NCBI GenBank assembly: GCA_951800685.1
Contig: CATOJY010000021.1
Coordinates: 1 to 60,149, forward strand
Source of the DNA: an uncultured Lachnospiraceae bacterium
GTDB taxonomy: Bacteria; Bacillota; Clostridia; Lachnospirales; Lachnospiraceae
Length of the DNA stretch: 60,149 nt
Direction of reading: 5' to 3'
Of this stretch, positions 1 to 8,100 are shown piece after piece. Position 1 is the first letter of the stretch, and each line of letters begins with the position of its first letter. The notes below the pieces were generated by a model. That model saw only the letters and a program-made list of their open reading frames with translations, was not told the origin of the DNA and made no database searches. Both the position numbers and the translations under genes were made by a program.

Positions 1-17
1 GACCGCAGTGTAACAGA

Positions 18-118
18 ATAACGGGGGCGCTGGACACAAGTCCGGCTGAGATGCAGAGGCGTAATGTCGCTTCCGGTCCCTTGAACCTGATCCGGGTAAT
101 GCCGGCGTAGGAAGAATA
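18..118 (+). ncRNA. TPP (thiamine pyrophosphate) riboswitch, THI box
   Basis: The sequence contains the conserved TPP aptamer blocks in order: GGGGGCGC near 23-30, GGCTGAGATG at 44-53, CCCTTGAACCTGATCCGGGT at 78-97 and AATGCCGGCGTAGGAAG at 98-114. It lies upstream of a ThiT-type thiamine transporter gene and is followed by an intrinsic terminator at 163-202. This fits a transcription-attenuation switch that turns the transporter off when TPP is abundant. The exact ends of P1 were judged by eye. Confidence 0.96.
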
Positions 119-162
119 TTCGGCAATTCTATAATTGTGGAACTTGTTTTTGTCGTTTTTTC

Positions 163-202
163 GTACCGCGTTGTGCCTGATCACACCGCGGTACTTTTAT
201 TA
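163..202 (+). terminator. Riboswitch-controlled intrinsic terminator before thiT
   Basis: An 8-bp perfect stem GTACCGCG (163-170) / CGCGGTAC (187-194) continues inward with a TGTG/CACA extension. A TTTTATTA tract follows. It sits between the TPP aptamer and the thiT ribosome binding site, where an expression-platform terminator is expected. I did not work out an antiterminator pairing with the aptamer. Confidence 0.85.
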
Positions 203-221
203 TATATGGAGGAAACGACTT

Positions 222-788
222 ATGACACAAAGAACAACCAAACTCCGCGCCCTGACAGAGGGTGCGGTCATGATCGCTGCGGCGACCGTGCTGGGGTATT
301 TCCGGATTTTCCGGTTTCCCTTCGGAGGCTCGATCGACCTGGCCCTGGTACCGATCCTGATTTACTGTCTGCGGTGGGGGCCGAAGTATTCGCTGCTGTG
401 CTGCTTTGTCAATGGCGTGCTACAATACTTTCTAGGAGGTGGTATCGCAATCTCTTGGCAGTCTATGCTGCTTGACTATGTAGTAGCCTATGCGCTGGTC
501 TTTTTGTGCGGTTTTGGGGCAGGAAAGAAATATGGATGGCTTTGGGGGACCGTGCTTGGATCTTTCGGACGATGGGTTTCACTGACATTATCGGGAGGTT
601 TATTGTGGTATATGTATATGCCGGAGACGTTTCTGGGAATTCCTATGGTGAATCCCTGGGTCTATTCTATGCTGCTGAATGGTGTGCTGGTAGCGGCCGT
701 TATGGTGGTGGATTTGGTTGTATTGGGAATTATGCAGGGCGTTCCGACGCTGAGAAGTCAGATTCTGGAAAAGCAGTTGACAGATTGA
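222..788 (+). CDS. thiT: ThiT, energy-coupling-factor thiamine transporter S component
   Basis: The predicted product is a 188-residue, very hydrophobic protein with about six membrane segments and the ThiT-like opening MTQRTTKLRALTEGA. ThiT is the substrate-binding S subunit of ECF transporters and takes up thiamine together with the shared EcfA/A'/T module, which is not in this window. I chose ATG 222 because GGAGG lies just upstream (208-212); an upstream in-frame ATG at 135 would place coding sequence across the terminator hairpin. The TPP riboswitch directly upstream strongly supports thiamine as substrate. The gene appears to be a single-gene transcription unit. Confidence 0.93.
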   Translation: MTQRTTKLRALTEGAVMIAAATVLGYFRIFRFPFGGSIDLALVPILIYCLRWGPKYSLLCCFVNGVLQYFLGGGIAISWQSMLLDYVVAYALVFLCGFGAGKKYGWLWGTVLGSFGRWVSLTLSGGLLWYMYMPETFLGIPMVNPWVYSMLLNGVLVAAVMVVDLVVLGIMQGVPTLRSQILEKQLTD

Positions 789-910
789 CGCATTATTGTA
801 TCGGCTGTATCAGAATGCATCGGTTTCAAGTGTCTTGGCAGACGTGAAAGTAATTGAGCTGGATGGATATATTAACAGGAAAACCGAAGAAACGATAGCT
901 ATAAAGAGAA

Positions 911-964
911 TGCCATATTTGACATATTATAGGACAAAACATATAATATAAGTCATATATGGCA
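911..964 (+). promoter_or_regulatory. Consensus sigma-A promoter inside a long inverted repeat, upstream of the aldo/keto reductase
   Basis: TTGACA (919-924) and TATAAT (942-947) are perfect -35 and -10 hexamers separated by 17 bp. They lie inside an imperfect inverted repeat with arms TGCCATATTTGAC (911-923) and GTCATATATGGCA (952-964); one position differs. The right arm covers the expected transcription start and is followed by TTTT. The arms could be a repressor operator. If read through from thiT, the whole element could fold as a terminator-like hairpin. The rest of the 789-1016 gap holds nothing else I recognise. Confidence 0.8.
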
Positions 965-1016
965 TTTTCAATGCAGGAAAGAAATCTTTGGAATGAGAAA
1001 AGGCAGGAGAGAGCAG

Positions 1017-2024
1017 ATGGCAGGCACAACAAACTTATATGTGGCAAATAGTGAGCGTTATTCAAAAATGACATACAATAGAGTCGGACGAAGCGGCTTG
1101 AAATTTCCGGCTGTTTCCTTAGGGTTTTGGCATAATTTTGGTTCAAAAGATAACTATGATATGATGAAGGCGATGTGTAGGACAGCTTTTGATCATGGGA
1201 TTACACAGTTCGATCTGGCTAATAATTATGGACCGGTCTATGGGAGTGCGGAGAGCAGTCTTGGCAGACTGATGGAGGAAGATTTCCGGCCCTACCGTGA
1301 TGAGCTGGTTATCACGACAAAGGCCGGATATGATATGTGGGAGGGGCCTTATGGGGACCATGGAAGCAGAAAATATCTGATGGCGAGTATCGACCAGAGC
1401 CTTCGGCGGATGAAGTTAGATTATGTGGATATCTTCTATCATCACCGGATGGACAAGGAGACACCTCTGGAGGAAACGATGGTAACGCTGGCGGATATCG
1501 TGAGGAGCGGCAAAGCGCTTTATGTTGGTGTTTCAAACTATGATAAGGAATATACAGAGAAAGCAGCAGAGCTTCTGAGACAGATGCACTGTCCTTTGAT
1601 TGTGAATCAGAGAAGGTATTCTATTTTTGACCGGACGATTGAGGAAGATGGTGTGAAAGCATTCTGTAAGGAAGCGGGTGTGGGGATCATTGCTTATAGT
1701 CCGCTGGCGCAGGGAATGTTGACGGATAAATACCTGCATGGTATTCCTGATGACAGCCGGATTGCCAGGGATGCAAGATTCCTGCATGCCAGCGACTTGA
1801 CGGAACACAGATTAACCCAGATCCAGAGACTGAATGAACTGGCTGGACAGCGTGGACAGACCTTAGCACAGATGGCGCTGTCCTGGGTGCTGAAGGACGA
1901 TGAGGTTTGTTCCGTGCTGATTGGTGCGTCGAAGCCGGAGCAGATCGTTGAGAATATCTCCGTGGCAGAGCATGCAGCATTCACGGCGCAGGAATTAGCG
2001 GCGATTGAGGAAATATGCAGATGA
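1017..2024 (+). CDS. Aldo/keto reductase, YghZ/GpR-like (L-glyceraldehyde 3-phosphate reductase group)
   Basis: The protein has 335 residues from ATG 1017, which has AGGAGA seven bases upstream; an in-frame ATG at 993 lacks a good RBS. It is a TIM-barrel NADPH-dependent aldo/keto reductase. The catalytic tetrad is visible: Asp66 and Tyr71 in FDLANNYGP, Lys102 in TTKAGYDMW and His143 in FYHHRMD. Blocks such as GSRKYLMASIDQSLRRM and MALSWVLKDD closely resemble E. coli YghZ, which reduces L-glyceraldehyde 3-phosphate and methylglyoxal. The substrate here is inferred. The gene has its own strong promoter and starts 228 bp after thiT. Confidence 0.88.
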   Translation: MAGTTNLYVANSERYSKMTYNRVGRSGLKFPAVSLGFWHNFGSKDNYDMMKAMCRTAFDHGITQFDLANNYGPVYGSAESSLGRLMEEDFRPYRDELVITTKAGYDMWEGPYGDHGSRKYLMASIDQSLRRMKLDYVDIFYHHRMDKETPLEETMVTLADIVRSGKALYVGVSNYDKEYTEKAAELLRQMHCPLIVNQRRYSIFDRTIEEDGVKAFCKEAGVGIIAYSPLAQGMLTDKYLHGIPDDSRIARDARFLHASDLTEHRLTQIQRLNELAGQRGQTLAQMALSWVLKDDEVCSVLIGASKPEQIVENISVAEHAAFTAQELAAIEEICR

Positions 2025-2058
2025 CGGAAAGTTTTACAGGCAAAGAAGGGAGAACGCT

Positions 2059-3465
2059 ATGGGTGGATTTTTTGGAGTAGCTTCAAAAGAAGATTGTGTG
2101 TTTGACTTGTTTTTTGGGATCGATTATCATTCCCATCTTGGAACAAGAAGGGCGGGTATGGCCGTTTATGATGCGAAGAAGGGATTTGACAGAGCCATAC
2201 ATAATATTGAGAACGCTCCGTTCCGAACGAAATTTGATAAAGATGTCAATAACATGTATGGATCCATGGGTATTGGCTGTATTTCCGATTATGAGCCTCA
2301 GCCGTTGATCATCCGGTCTCACCATGGTACGTATGCGATCACGACAGTGGGGAAGATCAACAATAAAGATAAGATTGTGGAAGACCTTTTCCAGAACGGC
2401 CATGGACATTTTATGGAGATGAGCGGTGGTGATATCAACGCGACGGAGCTGGTTGCGGCGATTATTAACCAGAGAGATAATCTGATAGAGGGGATCCAGT
2501 ATGCGCAAGAGCTGATCGAAGGCTCCATGACCATGCTCCTGATGACGGCGAAAGGAATTTATGCAGCGAGAGATAGATATGGCCGCACGCCAGTTACGAT
2601 CGGCAGGAAGGAAGATGCGGTCTGCATTTCTTTTGAGAGTTTTGCCTACCTGAATCTGGGGTATACACCGGAGCGGGAGTTAGGGCCTGGTGAGATCGTT
2701 GTCGTTACACCGGAGGGGGTCAGGTCACTGGCAGCACCGGGAAAGGATATGAAGATCTGTACGTTCCTATGGATCTATTACGGCTACCCGTCTTCTTCCT
2801 ATGAGGGAATCAGTGTGGAAAAGATGCGCTATGATTGTGGTGCCATGCTGGCGAAGCGGGATGATGTGCACCCGGATATTGTAGCGGGAGTGCCGGATTC
2901 CGGAACAGCCCATGCCATCGGATATGCCAATGAGTCAGGGATTCCTTTTTCCAGACCATTTATTAAGTATACGCCTACGTGGCCGCGATCTTTCATGCCT
3001 ACAATCCAGAGTAAGAGGAATCTGATCGCGAAAATGAAACTGATCCCGGTGCATGATCTGATCAAAGGCAGGAGCATGCTGTTAATCGATGATTCCATTG
3101 TGAGGGGGACGCAGCTGCGGGAGACGACGGAGTTTCTGTATCAGAGCGGCGCGGCGCAGGTACATATCCGCCCGGCGTGTCCGCCGCTTCTGTTTGGCTG
3201 TAAATATCTGAATTTCTCAAGGAGCACATCGGAGATGGAACTGATTGCCCGGCGTGTAATCCAGGAAATCGAAGGAGAGAACAAATATCCGAATTTGTCG
3301 GCTTATGCAGATCCTGACACTACGGAATATCATGACATGTTAGAAAAGATAAGGGAGAAGCTAAACTTCACTTCGCTTAGGTATCATCGCTTGGATGATA
3401 TGATCGAGTCTGTTGGCCTGGAAAGATGTAAGCTTTGTACTTACTGCTGGGATGGACGCGAATAA
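2059..3465 (+). CDS. PurF-like (amidophosphoribosyltransferase family) protein lacking the N-terminal catalytic Cys
   Basis: This 468-residue protein has the PurF architecture: an N-terminal class II glutamine amidotransferase (Ntn) domain and a C-terminal phosphoribosyltransferase domain with a PRPP loop, LLIDDSIVRGTQ, near residues 341-352. Four PurF Fe-S cluster ligand positions appear kept (about Cys234, Cys381, Cys460, Cys463). However, the chain starts Met-Gly-Gly-Phe-Phe-Gly where PurF exposes Cys1 for glutamine hydrolysis, so it is unlikely to use glutamine as PurF does. I recall similar Met-Gly-Gly proteins in Lachnospiraceae, often annotated as amidophosphoribosyltransferase. ATG 2059 has AAGGGAG upstream. 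Its 3' end overlaps the convergent SDR gene by 25 bp. Confidence 0.85.
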   Translation: MGGFFGVASKEDCVFDLFFGIDYHSHLGTRRAGMAVYDAKKGFDRAIHNIENAPFRTKFDKDVNNMYGSMGIGCISDYEPQPLIIRSHHGTYAITTVGKINNKDKIVEDLFQNGHGHFMEMSGGDINATELVAAIINQRDNLIEGIQYAQELIEGSMTMLLMTAKGIYAARDRYGRTPVTIGRKEDAVCISFESFAYLNLGYTPERELGPGEIVVVTPEGVRSLAAPGKDMKICTFLWIYYGYPSSSYEGISVEKMRYDCGAMLAKRDDVHPDIVAGVPDSGTAHAIGYANESGIPFSRPFIKYTPTWPRSFMPTIQSKRNLIAKMKLIPVHDLIKGRSMLLIDDSIVRGTQLRETTEFLYQSGAAQVHIRPACPPLLFGCKYLNFSRSTSEMELIARRVIQEIEGENKYPNLSAYADPDTTEYHDMLEKIREKLNFTSLRYHRLDDMIESVGLERCKLCTYCWDGRE

Positions 3466-4235
3466 GGATCAATGTGCTGCTGGTGCAGCCAGATCTTCAT
3501 AACAGTCTGCTGTGGAAGCAGTTTAGCGCCTATGTGGCAGAAGTTGACATAGAGACCATAGATAGAAAGGTCTTTTCCCTTGTCGGCATCTGCCACTGCT
3601 TTTCGGGCCACTTTGTCAGGAGTGGTCATACCGAAAAAGTTCCGGGTAGCCTTGGCGGCCCCTATATTGGCGCGGTCATAGAGATCTGTTTTCAGCCAGC
3701 CGGGACAGACTGCGGTAGCGGTGATACCGCGATCCTTCAATTCCACGTGGAGCGCTCTGGTATAATTGCGTACAAAGGCCTTCGTAGAACTGTATAGATT
3801 CTGGTAGGGCAAAGGCTGAAAGGCAGCTTGGGATGCAATATTAATAATATGGCTTCCTGCGGGCATGTAAGGGATGCAGGTCAGTCCCATGGCAACAACG
3901 CCGCCGATATTTAAGTTGATCATATTCAGAGAGTCAGCGATATTTAGATCGCCATAGGAACAGAATTTGGCATAGCCAGCGTTATTGACCAGATAGCGTA
4001 CCTCTACACCGCTCTGAGCAAGACGATGCCCCAGGTCAGTAATCTGTGCGGCATCCGATAAGTCCAGGGAGATGGGAACAATCTTTGGGCCCATCTGCCT
4101 GCGCAGTTTATCCAGTTTCTCTCTGTGCCGGGCGATTGCCCAGATCTCGCTGATCTCTTTCTTATCTTTCAGGATCCTGGTGAATTCTCTTCCAAGTCCT
4201 GTGCTGGCGCCGGTTATGATCGCGATTGTCTTCAT
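3441..4235 (-). CDS. Short-chain dehydrogenase/reductase (SDR) family oxidoreductase
   Basis: The predicted protein has 264 residues with a classical SDR fold: cofactor motif TGASTGLG at residues 9-16, NNAG at 84-87, a catalytic serine in NIASQ (about 135) and YSSTK at 148-152. It should be a soluble NAD(P)-dependent reductase; the substrate cannot be told from sequence. The gene runs opposite to the PurF-like gene and their 3' ends overlap by 25 bp with no hairpin terminator between them. The start follows AGGAAAGAGGG on the minus strand. Confidence 0.88.
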   Translation of the reverse strand: MKTIAIITGASTGLGREFTRILKDKKEISEIWAIARHREKLDKLRRQMGPKIVPISLDLSDAAQITDLGHRLAQSGVEVRYLVNNAGYAKFCSYGDLNIADSLNMINLNIGGVVAMGLTCIPYMPAGSHIINIASQAAFQPLPYQNLYSSTKAFVRNYTRALHVELKDRGITATAVCPGWLKTDLYDRANIGAAKATRNFFGMTTPDKVARKAVADADKGKDLSIYGLYVNFCHIGAKLLPQQTVMKIWLHQQHIDPYSRPSQQ

Positions 4236-4309
4236 AGAACCCTCTTTCCTTGCTATGGATCTGACCTGAGGATCATTCAGGCCGGATTCGATTTATTTAT
4301 CTATATCAT

Positions 4310-4338
4310 AGTATAACAAAGGATATACCAAATGAGAA
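4310..4338 (-). promoter_or_regulatory. Candidate promoter for the SDR gene (extended -10)
   Basis: On the minus strand, TGTTATACT gives an extended -10 (TATACT at 4315-4310) with a weak -35-like TTCTCA 17 bp upstream (4338-4333). The start codon lies about 75 bp downstream. The rest of 4340-4430 shows no recognised element. Confidence 0.4.
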
Positions 4339-4430
4339 GTTTCTATTACATTAAACTGCTGTATTTTAGTGCATTTGATGCAGTAAATGCGAAGATGTGG
4401 TTGGAAGGTTACAGAAATTTCCAATAAGAA

Positions 4431-4459
4431 TTGACGAACCTGTATATGCTGTATATAAT
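4431..4459 (+). promoter_or_regulatory. Sigma-A promoter for the manganese exporter transcript
   Basis: TTGACG (4431-4436) and TATAAT (4454-4459) are separated by 17 bp. Transcription would start near 4466, just before the GGGAGTA element of the proposed riboswitch, giving a leader of about 220 nt. Confidence 0.8.
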
Positions 4460-4465
4460 ATACCA

Positions 4466-4612
4466 TAAGTGAGGGAGTAATCGGCGTCTGGCTGGAGGAG
4501 AGACGCGGTATGCCAACATACTGATGGAGGCGCATGCTGACATCTGGTATATCTTAATTGATGAGACTCATGTATAGCGTTAGTATGCTGTGCGTGTGTC
4601 TGGTAAGAAGAT
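4466..4612 (+). ncRNA. Probable yybP-ykoY (Mn2+) riboswitch
   Basis: The leader contains GGGAGTA near its 5' end (4473-4479), a hairpin GCGTCT/AGACGC (4484-4506), then CAACATACTGATGG (4514-4527), and a GCATGCTGAC block that can pair with GTTAGTATGC downstream. These resemble the conserved parts of yybP-ykoY manganese riboswitches. A terminator hairpin follows at 4616-4648 and the next gene is a UPF0016/GDT1 manganese exporter, a known target class of this riboswitch. The consensus match was made from memory, so a covariance-model search is the deciding test. Confidence 0.68.
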
Positions 4613-4615
4613 TCA

Positions 4616-4648
4616 GGGATAGATATCGCATGGTATCTATCCCTTTTT
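4616..4648 (+). terminator. Intrinsic terminator in the leader of the manganese exporter gene
   Basis: A perfect 10-bp stem GGGATAGATA (4616-4625) / TATCTATCCC (4634-4643) is followed by TTTTT (4644-4648). It lies between the proposed riboswitch and the start codon, so it most likely acts as the regulated expression platform. Confidence 0.9.
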
Positions 4649-4685
4649 AACATTTATTTACGATCAGAGAAAGGAATGAAAGAGA

Positions 4686-5366
4686 ATGATTATTTTTTTG
4701 ACAGTTCTTACGACAATCTTTATTGCGGAAATGGGGGATAAGACGCAGCTTCTTCTCGTTGCGATGGCGGGAAAATATAAGATTTCCCATATTCTTACAG
4801 GTACCTGGCTTGCCACAATCGTGCTGAATTTGCTGGCGGTAGGGGTGGGGGCGGCACTAGGAAATTATTTGGACATGAGGATCATTAAGACGGTGGCAGG
4901 AATCGCGTTTTTCTGGTTTGCTTATGTAGCGCTGAACGGGAAAGAAGAGGAGGAAGAAGAGAGAAAGATGAAGCATGGTGTTGGTCCGGTACTTGCAATC
5001 TTTGCTTCTTTCTTTATCGGAGAGCTGGGGGATAAGACGCAGTTGTCAGGGATTACACTGGCGGCCAACTACACAAGTCATAGTATAATAAATGCGGTCT
5101 ATGTATTTTGGGGCTGTACACTTGGATTGATTCTGGCAGATCTGATTGGTCTGCTTGCAGGGGTGGTTTTAAAGAGTAAGGTTCCAACAGGAAGCTTAAA
5201 TAAAATATCATTCGCTATCTTTGCATTGTTTGGTGCGTTGAGTATGCGGGAGGCAGCAGGTCTTGTCTTTGGCAAAGAAAGCGTGGCGGCAGCAGCGTGG
5301 ATCGCGGCGACGGGCTTTTTTGGCGTTCTGTGTCTGGCAGGGCTGTATCATAACAGGAAGAAATAG
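4686..5366 (+). CDS. GDT1/UPF0016 family manganese transporter (probable exporter)
   Basis: The 226-residue membrane protein has two homologous halves, each with the family signature ExGDKT: EMGDKT at residues 15-20 and ELGDKT at about 113-118. Each half has about three transmembrane helices, with a highly charged KEEEEEERK loop between them. Family members (MneA in Vibrio, TMEM165/Gdt1 in eukaryotes) move Mn2+ and in some cases Ca2+; bacterial members export manganese. The upstream terminator and probable yybP-ykoY leader suggest induction by high Mn2+. ATG 4686 follows AAAGGAATG. Confidence 0.9.
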   Translation: MIIFLTVLTTIFIAEMGDKTQLLLVAMAGKYKISHILTGTWLATIVLNLLAVGVGAALGNYLDMRIIKTVAGIAFFWFAYVALNGKEEEEEERKMKHGVGPVLAIFASFFIGELGDKTQLSGITLAANYTSHSIINAVYVFWGCTLGLILADLIGLLAGVVLKSKVPTGSLNKISFAIFALFGALSMREAAGLVFGKESVAAAAWIAATGFFGVLCLAGLYHNRKK

Positions 5367-5462
5367 GAACAGATATTGAATACTGGATGGGGATTTTCAA
5401 AATTAATAGATTCTGATAAAATAGGTTCGGAGACATATGAGTGATAATGGGAGAGAACCGGA

Positions 5463-6446
5463 ATGATCTTTAAATGTAAAAACTGCGGCGGCAATGTAAT
5501 CTATGAACCGGGCAGAGGCAGGATGTACTGTCCCCACTGCGAGAGTGAAGACAGTGAAGAGAAGATTGAAGGGGGAACGCTTGTGCAGTGTGTTAACTGT
5601 GGAGCGCCGCTTCAGATAAAGGACTATACTTCGGCAGGCAGATGTAGTCATTGTGGCTGTTACATAGTATTTCAAGAGCGGGTAGAGGGGGTCTATGAAC
5701 CTCATATGCTGCTTCCTTTCCGGGTGAACAGGAAAGGGGCCGAGAGGGCCTTGGACAAGGAATTTTGCAGGCGGCTTTTTACGCCATCGGATTTCCTGTC
5801 GGCGAAAAGCCTGGAGAAAATGGAGGGGATCTATGTGCCCTTTTGGATGTATGACTATAAGGCGCGTTATGATTTTGCAGGTGAAGGAATCAGAGTCAGG
5901 CGGTGGACTGCCGGAAATACAGAATATACGGAAACTTCTTATTATGAAGTGATCCGGAAAATGGACCTTGATTTTGCGAAAGTGCCGGTAGATGCTTCGT
6001 ATGCGATGGAAGATGGTATCATGGATTTGATGGAACCTTATGACTATGGACAGCTGCAGGGATTTGATCCGAAATATCTGTCTGGATTCTATGGCGAGGT
6101 TTATAATCAGACGGCGCAGGAACTGGAAGGAAGAGCACAGGAGAAATCCAGGACTGCTTCGGAGGAATTGATGCAGGGGTCGCTTCAAGGTTATGATACA
6201 GTGCGACCTGTGCACAGGAATCTTAATCTGGATAAAACGGGGACCCATTATGCACTGATGCCGGTATGGCAGTATCTGTACCGTTATAAAGGAAATGTTT
6301 ACCAATATCATGTCAATGGACAGACAGGAAAGGTAGTGGGTACTACGCCGGTCTCTATGGCGAAGGTGTTCAGTTACAGTGTGTCTGTGTTTGCGGTAGT
6401 GACGGCTATGTGTTATATGGCGGTCCAGATCCTGGAAATTTTATGA
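5463..6446 (+). CDS. Double zinc-ribbon protein with C-terminal membrane segment
   Basis: This 327-residue protein of unknown function starts with two CxxC...CxxC zinc ribbons (Cys5/8/23/26 and Cys43/46/61/64). A soluble middle region with YVPFWMYDYKARY-type blocks follows, and a single hydrophobic segment lies near residues 305-325. It belongs to the loosely annotated TFIIB-type zinc-ribbon membrane proteins common in Firmicutes. It is followed within 130 bp by a TPM-domain protein on the same strand, so the two may be co-transcribed. The start ATG 5463 follows GGGAGAGAACCGGA. Confidence 0.7.
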   Translation: MIFKCKNCGGNVIYEPGRGRMYCPHCESEDSEEKIEGGTLVQCVNCGAPLQIKDYTSAGRCSHCGCYIVFQERVEGVYEPHMLLPFRVNRKGAERALDKEFCRRLFTPSDFLSAKSLEKMEGIYVPFWMYDYKARYDFAGEGIRVRRWTAGNTEYTETSYYEVIRKMDLDFAKVPVDASYAMEDGIMDLMEPYDYGQLQGFDPKYLSGFYGEVYNQTAQELEGRAQEKSRTASEELMQGSLQGYDTVRPVHRNLNLDKTGTHYALMPVWQYLYRYKGNVYQYHVNGQTGKVVGTTPVSMAKVFSYSVSVFAVVTAMCYMAVQILEIL

Positions 6447-6575
6447 AAAGACATGGTATTGTGTTAAGCTAGGGCTGTGGGTACAGTTTTAAAGGCGTAG
6501 ATTAAGTCTGGAAGAATGTGGCTTACAGAGAGAGCGGAAGATAAGAAAGACAGAGTGAGAAGAGGAAGTGGGAGG

Positions 6576-7445
6576 ATGAAAGAATATTTCCGGTATTTTA
6601 GATGGATGTATCTGATCTTGGCGGTCATGGCAGCCTTGCTGGGGTTTTTGTGCGTGGGACATTGGGGCCTTTCCAGGATGCTGCATTATGAGAGGACGAA
6701 CCAGTCCTGCACCACAAAGGAGCGAGTGTTTGACTATGGTGATGTGCTGACGGACAAAGAGGAGGATAAGCTAAGGAAGCTGATTGCGAAACGGGAGGCA
6801 CAGACAGGCTGTGATATTGTTTTGATTACGCTGGAGGAATCTTTGAAGGAGTATGCCAGAGGGATTGAGCCAGGTGTGGGATATCATGAGTTTGTAAGAG
6901 TCTATGCAGAACAGTTCTATGAAGAAAACCAGTTTGGTTATGACAGGCCGAACGGGGACGGAATTTTGCTGGTAGATAACTGGTATAGAGAAGAAGATGG
7001 TCGTATTTATACATGGTTGTGTACTACTGGCAGGGTGAAAGAGAAATATTCCGATCAGGCGGTGGACCATATTTTGGACAATATTTACCGGTACGTGGAG
7101 CATGATCCTTACCTGGCCTATAAGACATATATCAATGATTTTTATCATGACATGCTGGGGATTCAGGTATTTCATTACTATGTGCCAAGAAGCGCCGCGT
7201 GGATCATTGGATTTGTGGCGGCGGTTCTATTTGCTGTCTGCAATGGCAGATCAAAGAAGGGAGTTAAGACGACTACGGCGCTTACATATACCGGAGGCGT
7301 TTCACCTGTGTTTCGGGTAAAGCAGGACAGATTTTTGCGTAAATCGGTGGTGACGAGAAGGATCCAGCGGAGCAGCGGAGGCACTGGTGGACGAAGTGGC
7401 GGCGGTGGAGGAGGCAGCCATGGGGGTGGCGGACACAGCCGGTAA
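6576..7445 (+). CDS. TPM-domain membrane protein with Gly-rich C-terminus (YgcG-like)
   Basis: From ATG 6576 the protein has 289 residues; an upstream in-frame ATG at 6516 is possible, but AGAGGAAG/GGAGG favours 6576. A transmembrane helix near residues 10-32 is followed by an extracytoplasmic TPM domain (VFDYGDVLTDKEEDKLRKL, then DIVLITLEES), a second hydrophobic segment near 205-222, and a Gly/Ser/His tail (SGGGGGGSHGGGGH). TPM-domain proteins have been linked to envelope functions, photosystem repair and phosphatase activity, but the role here is unknown. A bidirectional terminator lies after the stop. Confidence 0.75.
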   Translation: MKEYFRYFRWMYLILAVMAALLGFLCVGHWGLSRMLHYERTNQSCTTKERVFDYGDVLTDKEEDKLRKLIAKREAQTGCDIVLITLEESLKEYARGIEPGVGYHEFVRVYAEQFYEENQFGYDRPNGDGILLVDNWYREEDGRIYTWLCTTGRVKEKYSDQAVDHILDNIYRYVEHDPYLAYKTYINDFYHDMLGIQVFHYYVPRSAAWIIGFVAAVLFAVCNGRSKKGVKTTTALTYTGGVSPVFRVKQDRFLRKSVVTRRIQRSSGGTGGRSGGGGGGSHGGGGHSR

Positions 7446-7455
7446 AGAACATAAA

Positions 7456-7493
7456 AAAACACTTCCTATGACGGCAGGAAGTGTTTTATTTTT
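7456..7493. terminator. Bidirectional intrinsic terminator
   Basis: A 12-bp stem AAAACACTTCCT (7456-7467) / AGGAAGTGTTTT (7476-7487) is flanked by a T tract on the right and an A tract on the left. It can terminate both the TPM-protein gene (+) and rpsT (-). Confidence 0.92.
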
Positions 7494-7510
7494 ATGAAAA
7501 AATTTATGGG

Positions 7511-7774
7511 TTATGCCATCTTATTCACAGCAAGCGTAAGACGGGATACCTTTCTGGCAGAAGTATTCTTGTGATAGACACCCTTTCTGGCAGCCTTATC
7601 AAGAGCGGATGTAGCGGCAAGAAGCGCTGCTTTAGCTGCTTCCTTGTCGTTGGCGTCGATAGCAGCATATACTTTCTTGATCGCTGTCTTGACACCGGAC
7701 TTGATTGACTTGTTTCTGTCAGCCTTGGTCTTGTTCACTAAGATTCTCTTCTTGGCAGATTTGATATTAGCCAT
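7511..7774 (-). CDS. rpsT: 30S ribosomal protein S20
   Basis: The 87-residue, Lys/Ala-rich protein starts MANIKSAKKRILVNK and carries the typical S20 pattern KADRNKSIKSGVKTAIKK, then AARKGVYHKNTSARKVSRL. S20 binds 16S rRNA early in 30S assembly. I chose the ATG whose complement is at 7772-7774 because GGAGGTGCGATC lies directly upstream; a longer in-frame extension to 7864 overlaps the promoter leader. It lies opposite gpr, a position commonly seen for rpsT in Clostridia and Bacilli. Confidence 0.97.
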   Translation of the reverse strand: MANIKSAKKRILVNKTKADRNKSIKSGVKTAIKKVYAAIDANDKEAAKAALLAATSALDKAARKGVYHKNTSARKVSRLTLAVNKMA

Positions 7775-7867
7775 GATCGCACCTCCGATTAAAATATTCT
7801 GTGATTTATCTAGGACGTGTCTCATTAAAGCCGGACACGGACGTTTTAATGGAAACACACGCATATT

Positions 7868-7896
7868 ATTGTAGTTTATGAGAATCTCTGTGTCAA
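7868..7896 (-). promoter_or_regulatory. rpsT promoter
   Basis: On the minus strand, TTGACA (complement at 7891-7896) and TACAAT (complement at 7868-7873) are separated by 17 bp. The leader of about 85 nt contains a possible CATTAAA/TTTAATG hairpin that competes with a GTGTC/GACAC pairing, perhaps for S20 autoregulation. The remainder of the 7775-8100 gap, from 7900 to 8090, is A-rich and shows nothing else I can name. Confidence 0.82.
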
Positions 7897-8100
7897 TACA
7901 TATTTTGTTTATTTTTGCAAAAAATAGAAAAGAATGTAGCGGTAAAGGTATTTAGACCGTTACGGGAGAATGCAGGAAGGAAAAGAAAAGCAGGAGATAA
8001 GCAAATAAAAGAGATACGCATATAAATAGTAGTAAGATGGTAACAGGGAAGATATCTGAACTGTTATGTGAGATAAAATGCAGGAAGTGAGGAGACAGGT

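Noticed and set aside
4293..4653. Minus-strand reading frames across the manganese exporter leader
   Set aside because: They overlap a strong plus-strand promoter, structured leader and terminator, have no RBS and encode no recognisable domain.
5403..6311. Minus-strand 302-codon reading frame
   Set aside because: It lies entirely antisense to the zinc-ribbon gene, has no RBS or recognisable domain, and encodes a His/Arg/Ile/Phe-rich chain typical of antisense frames.
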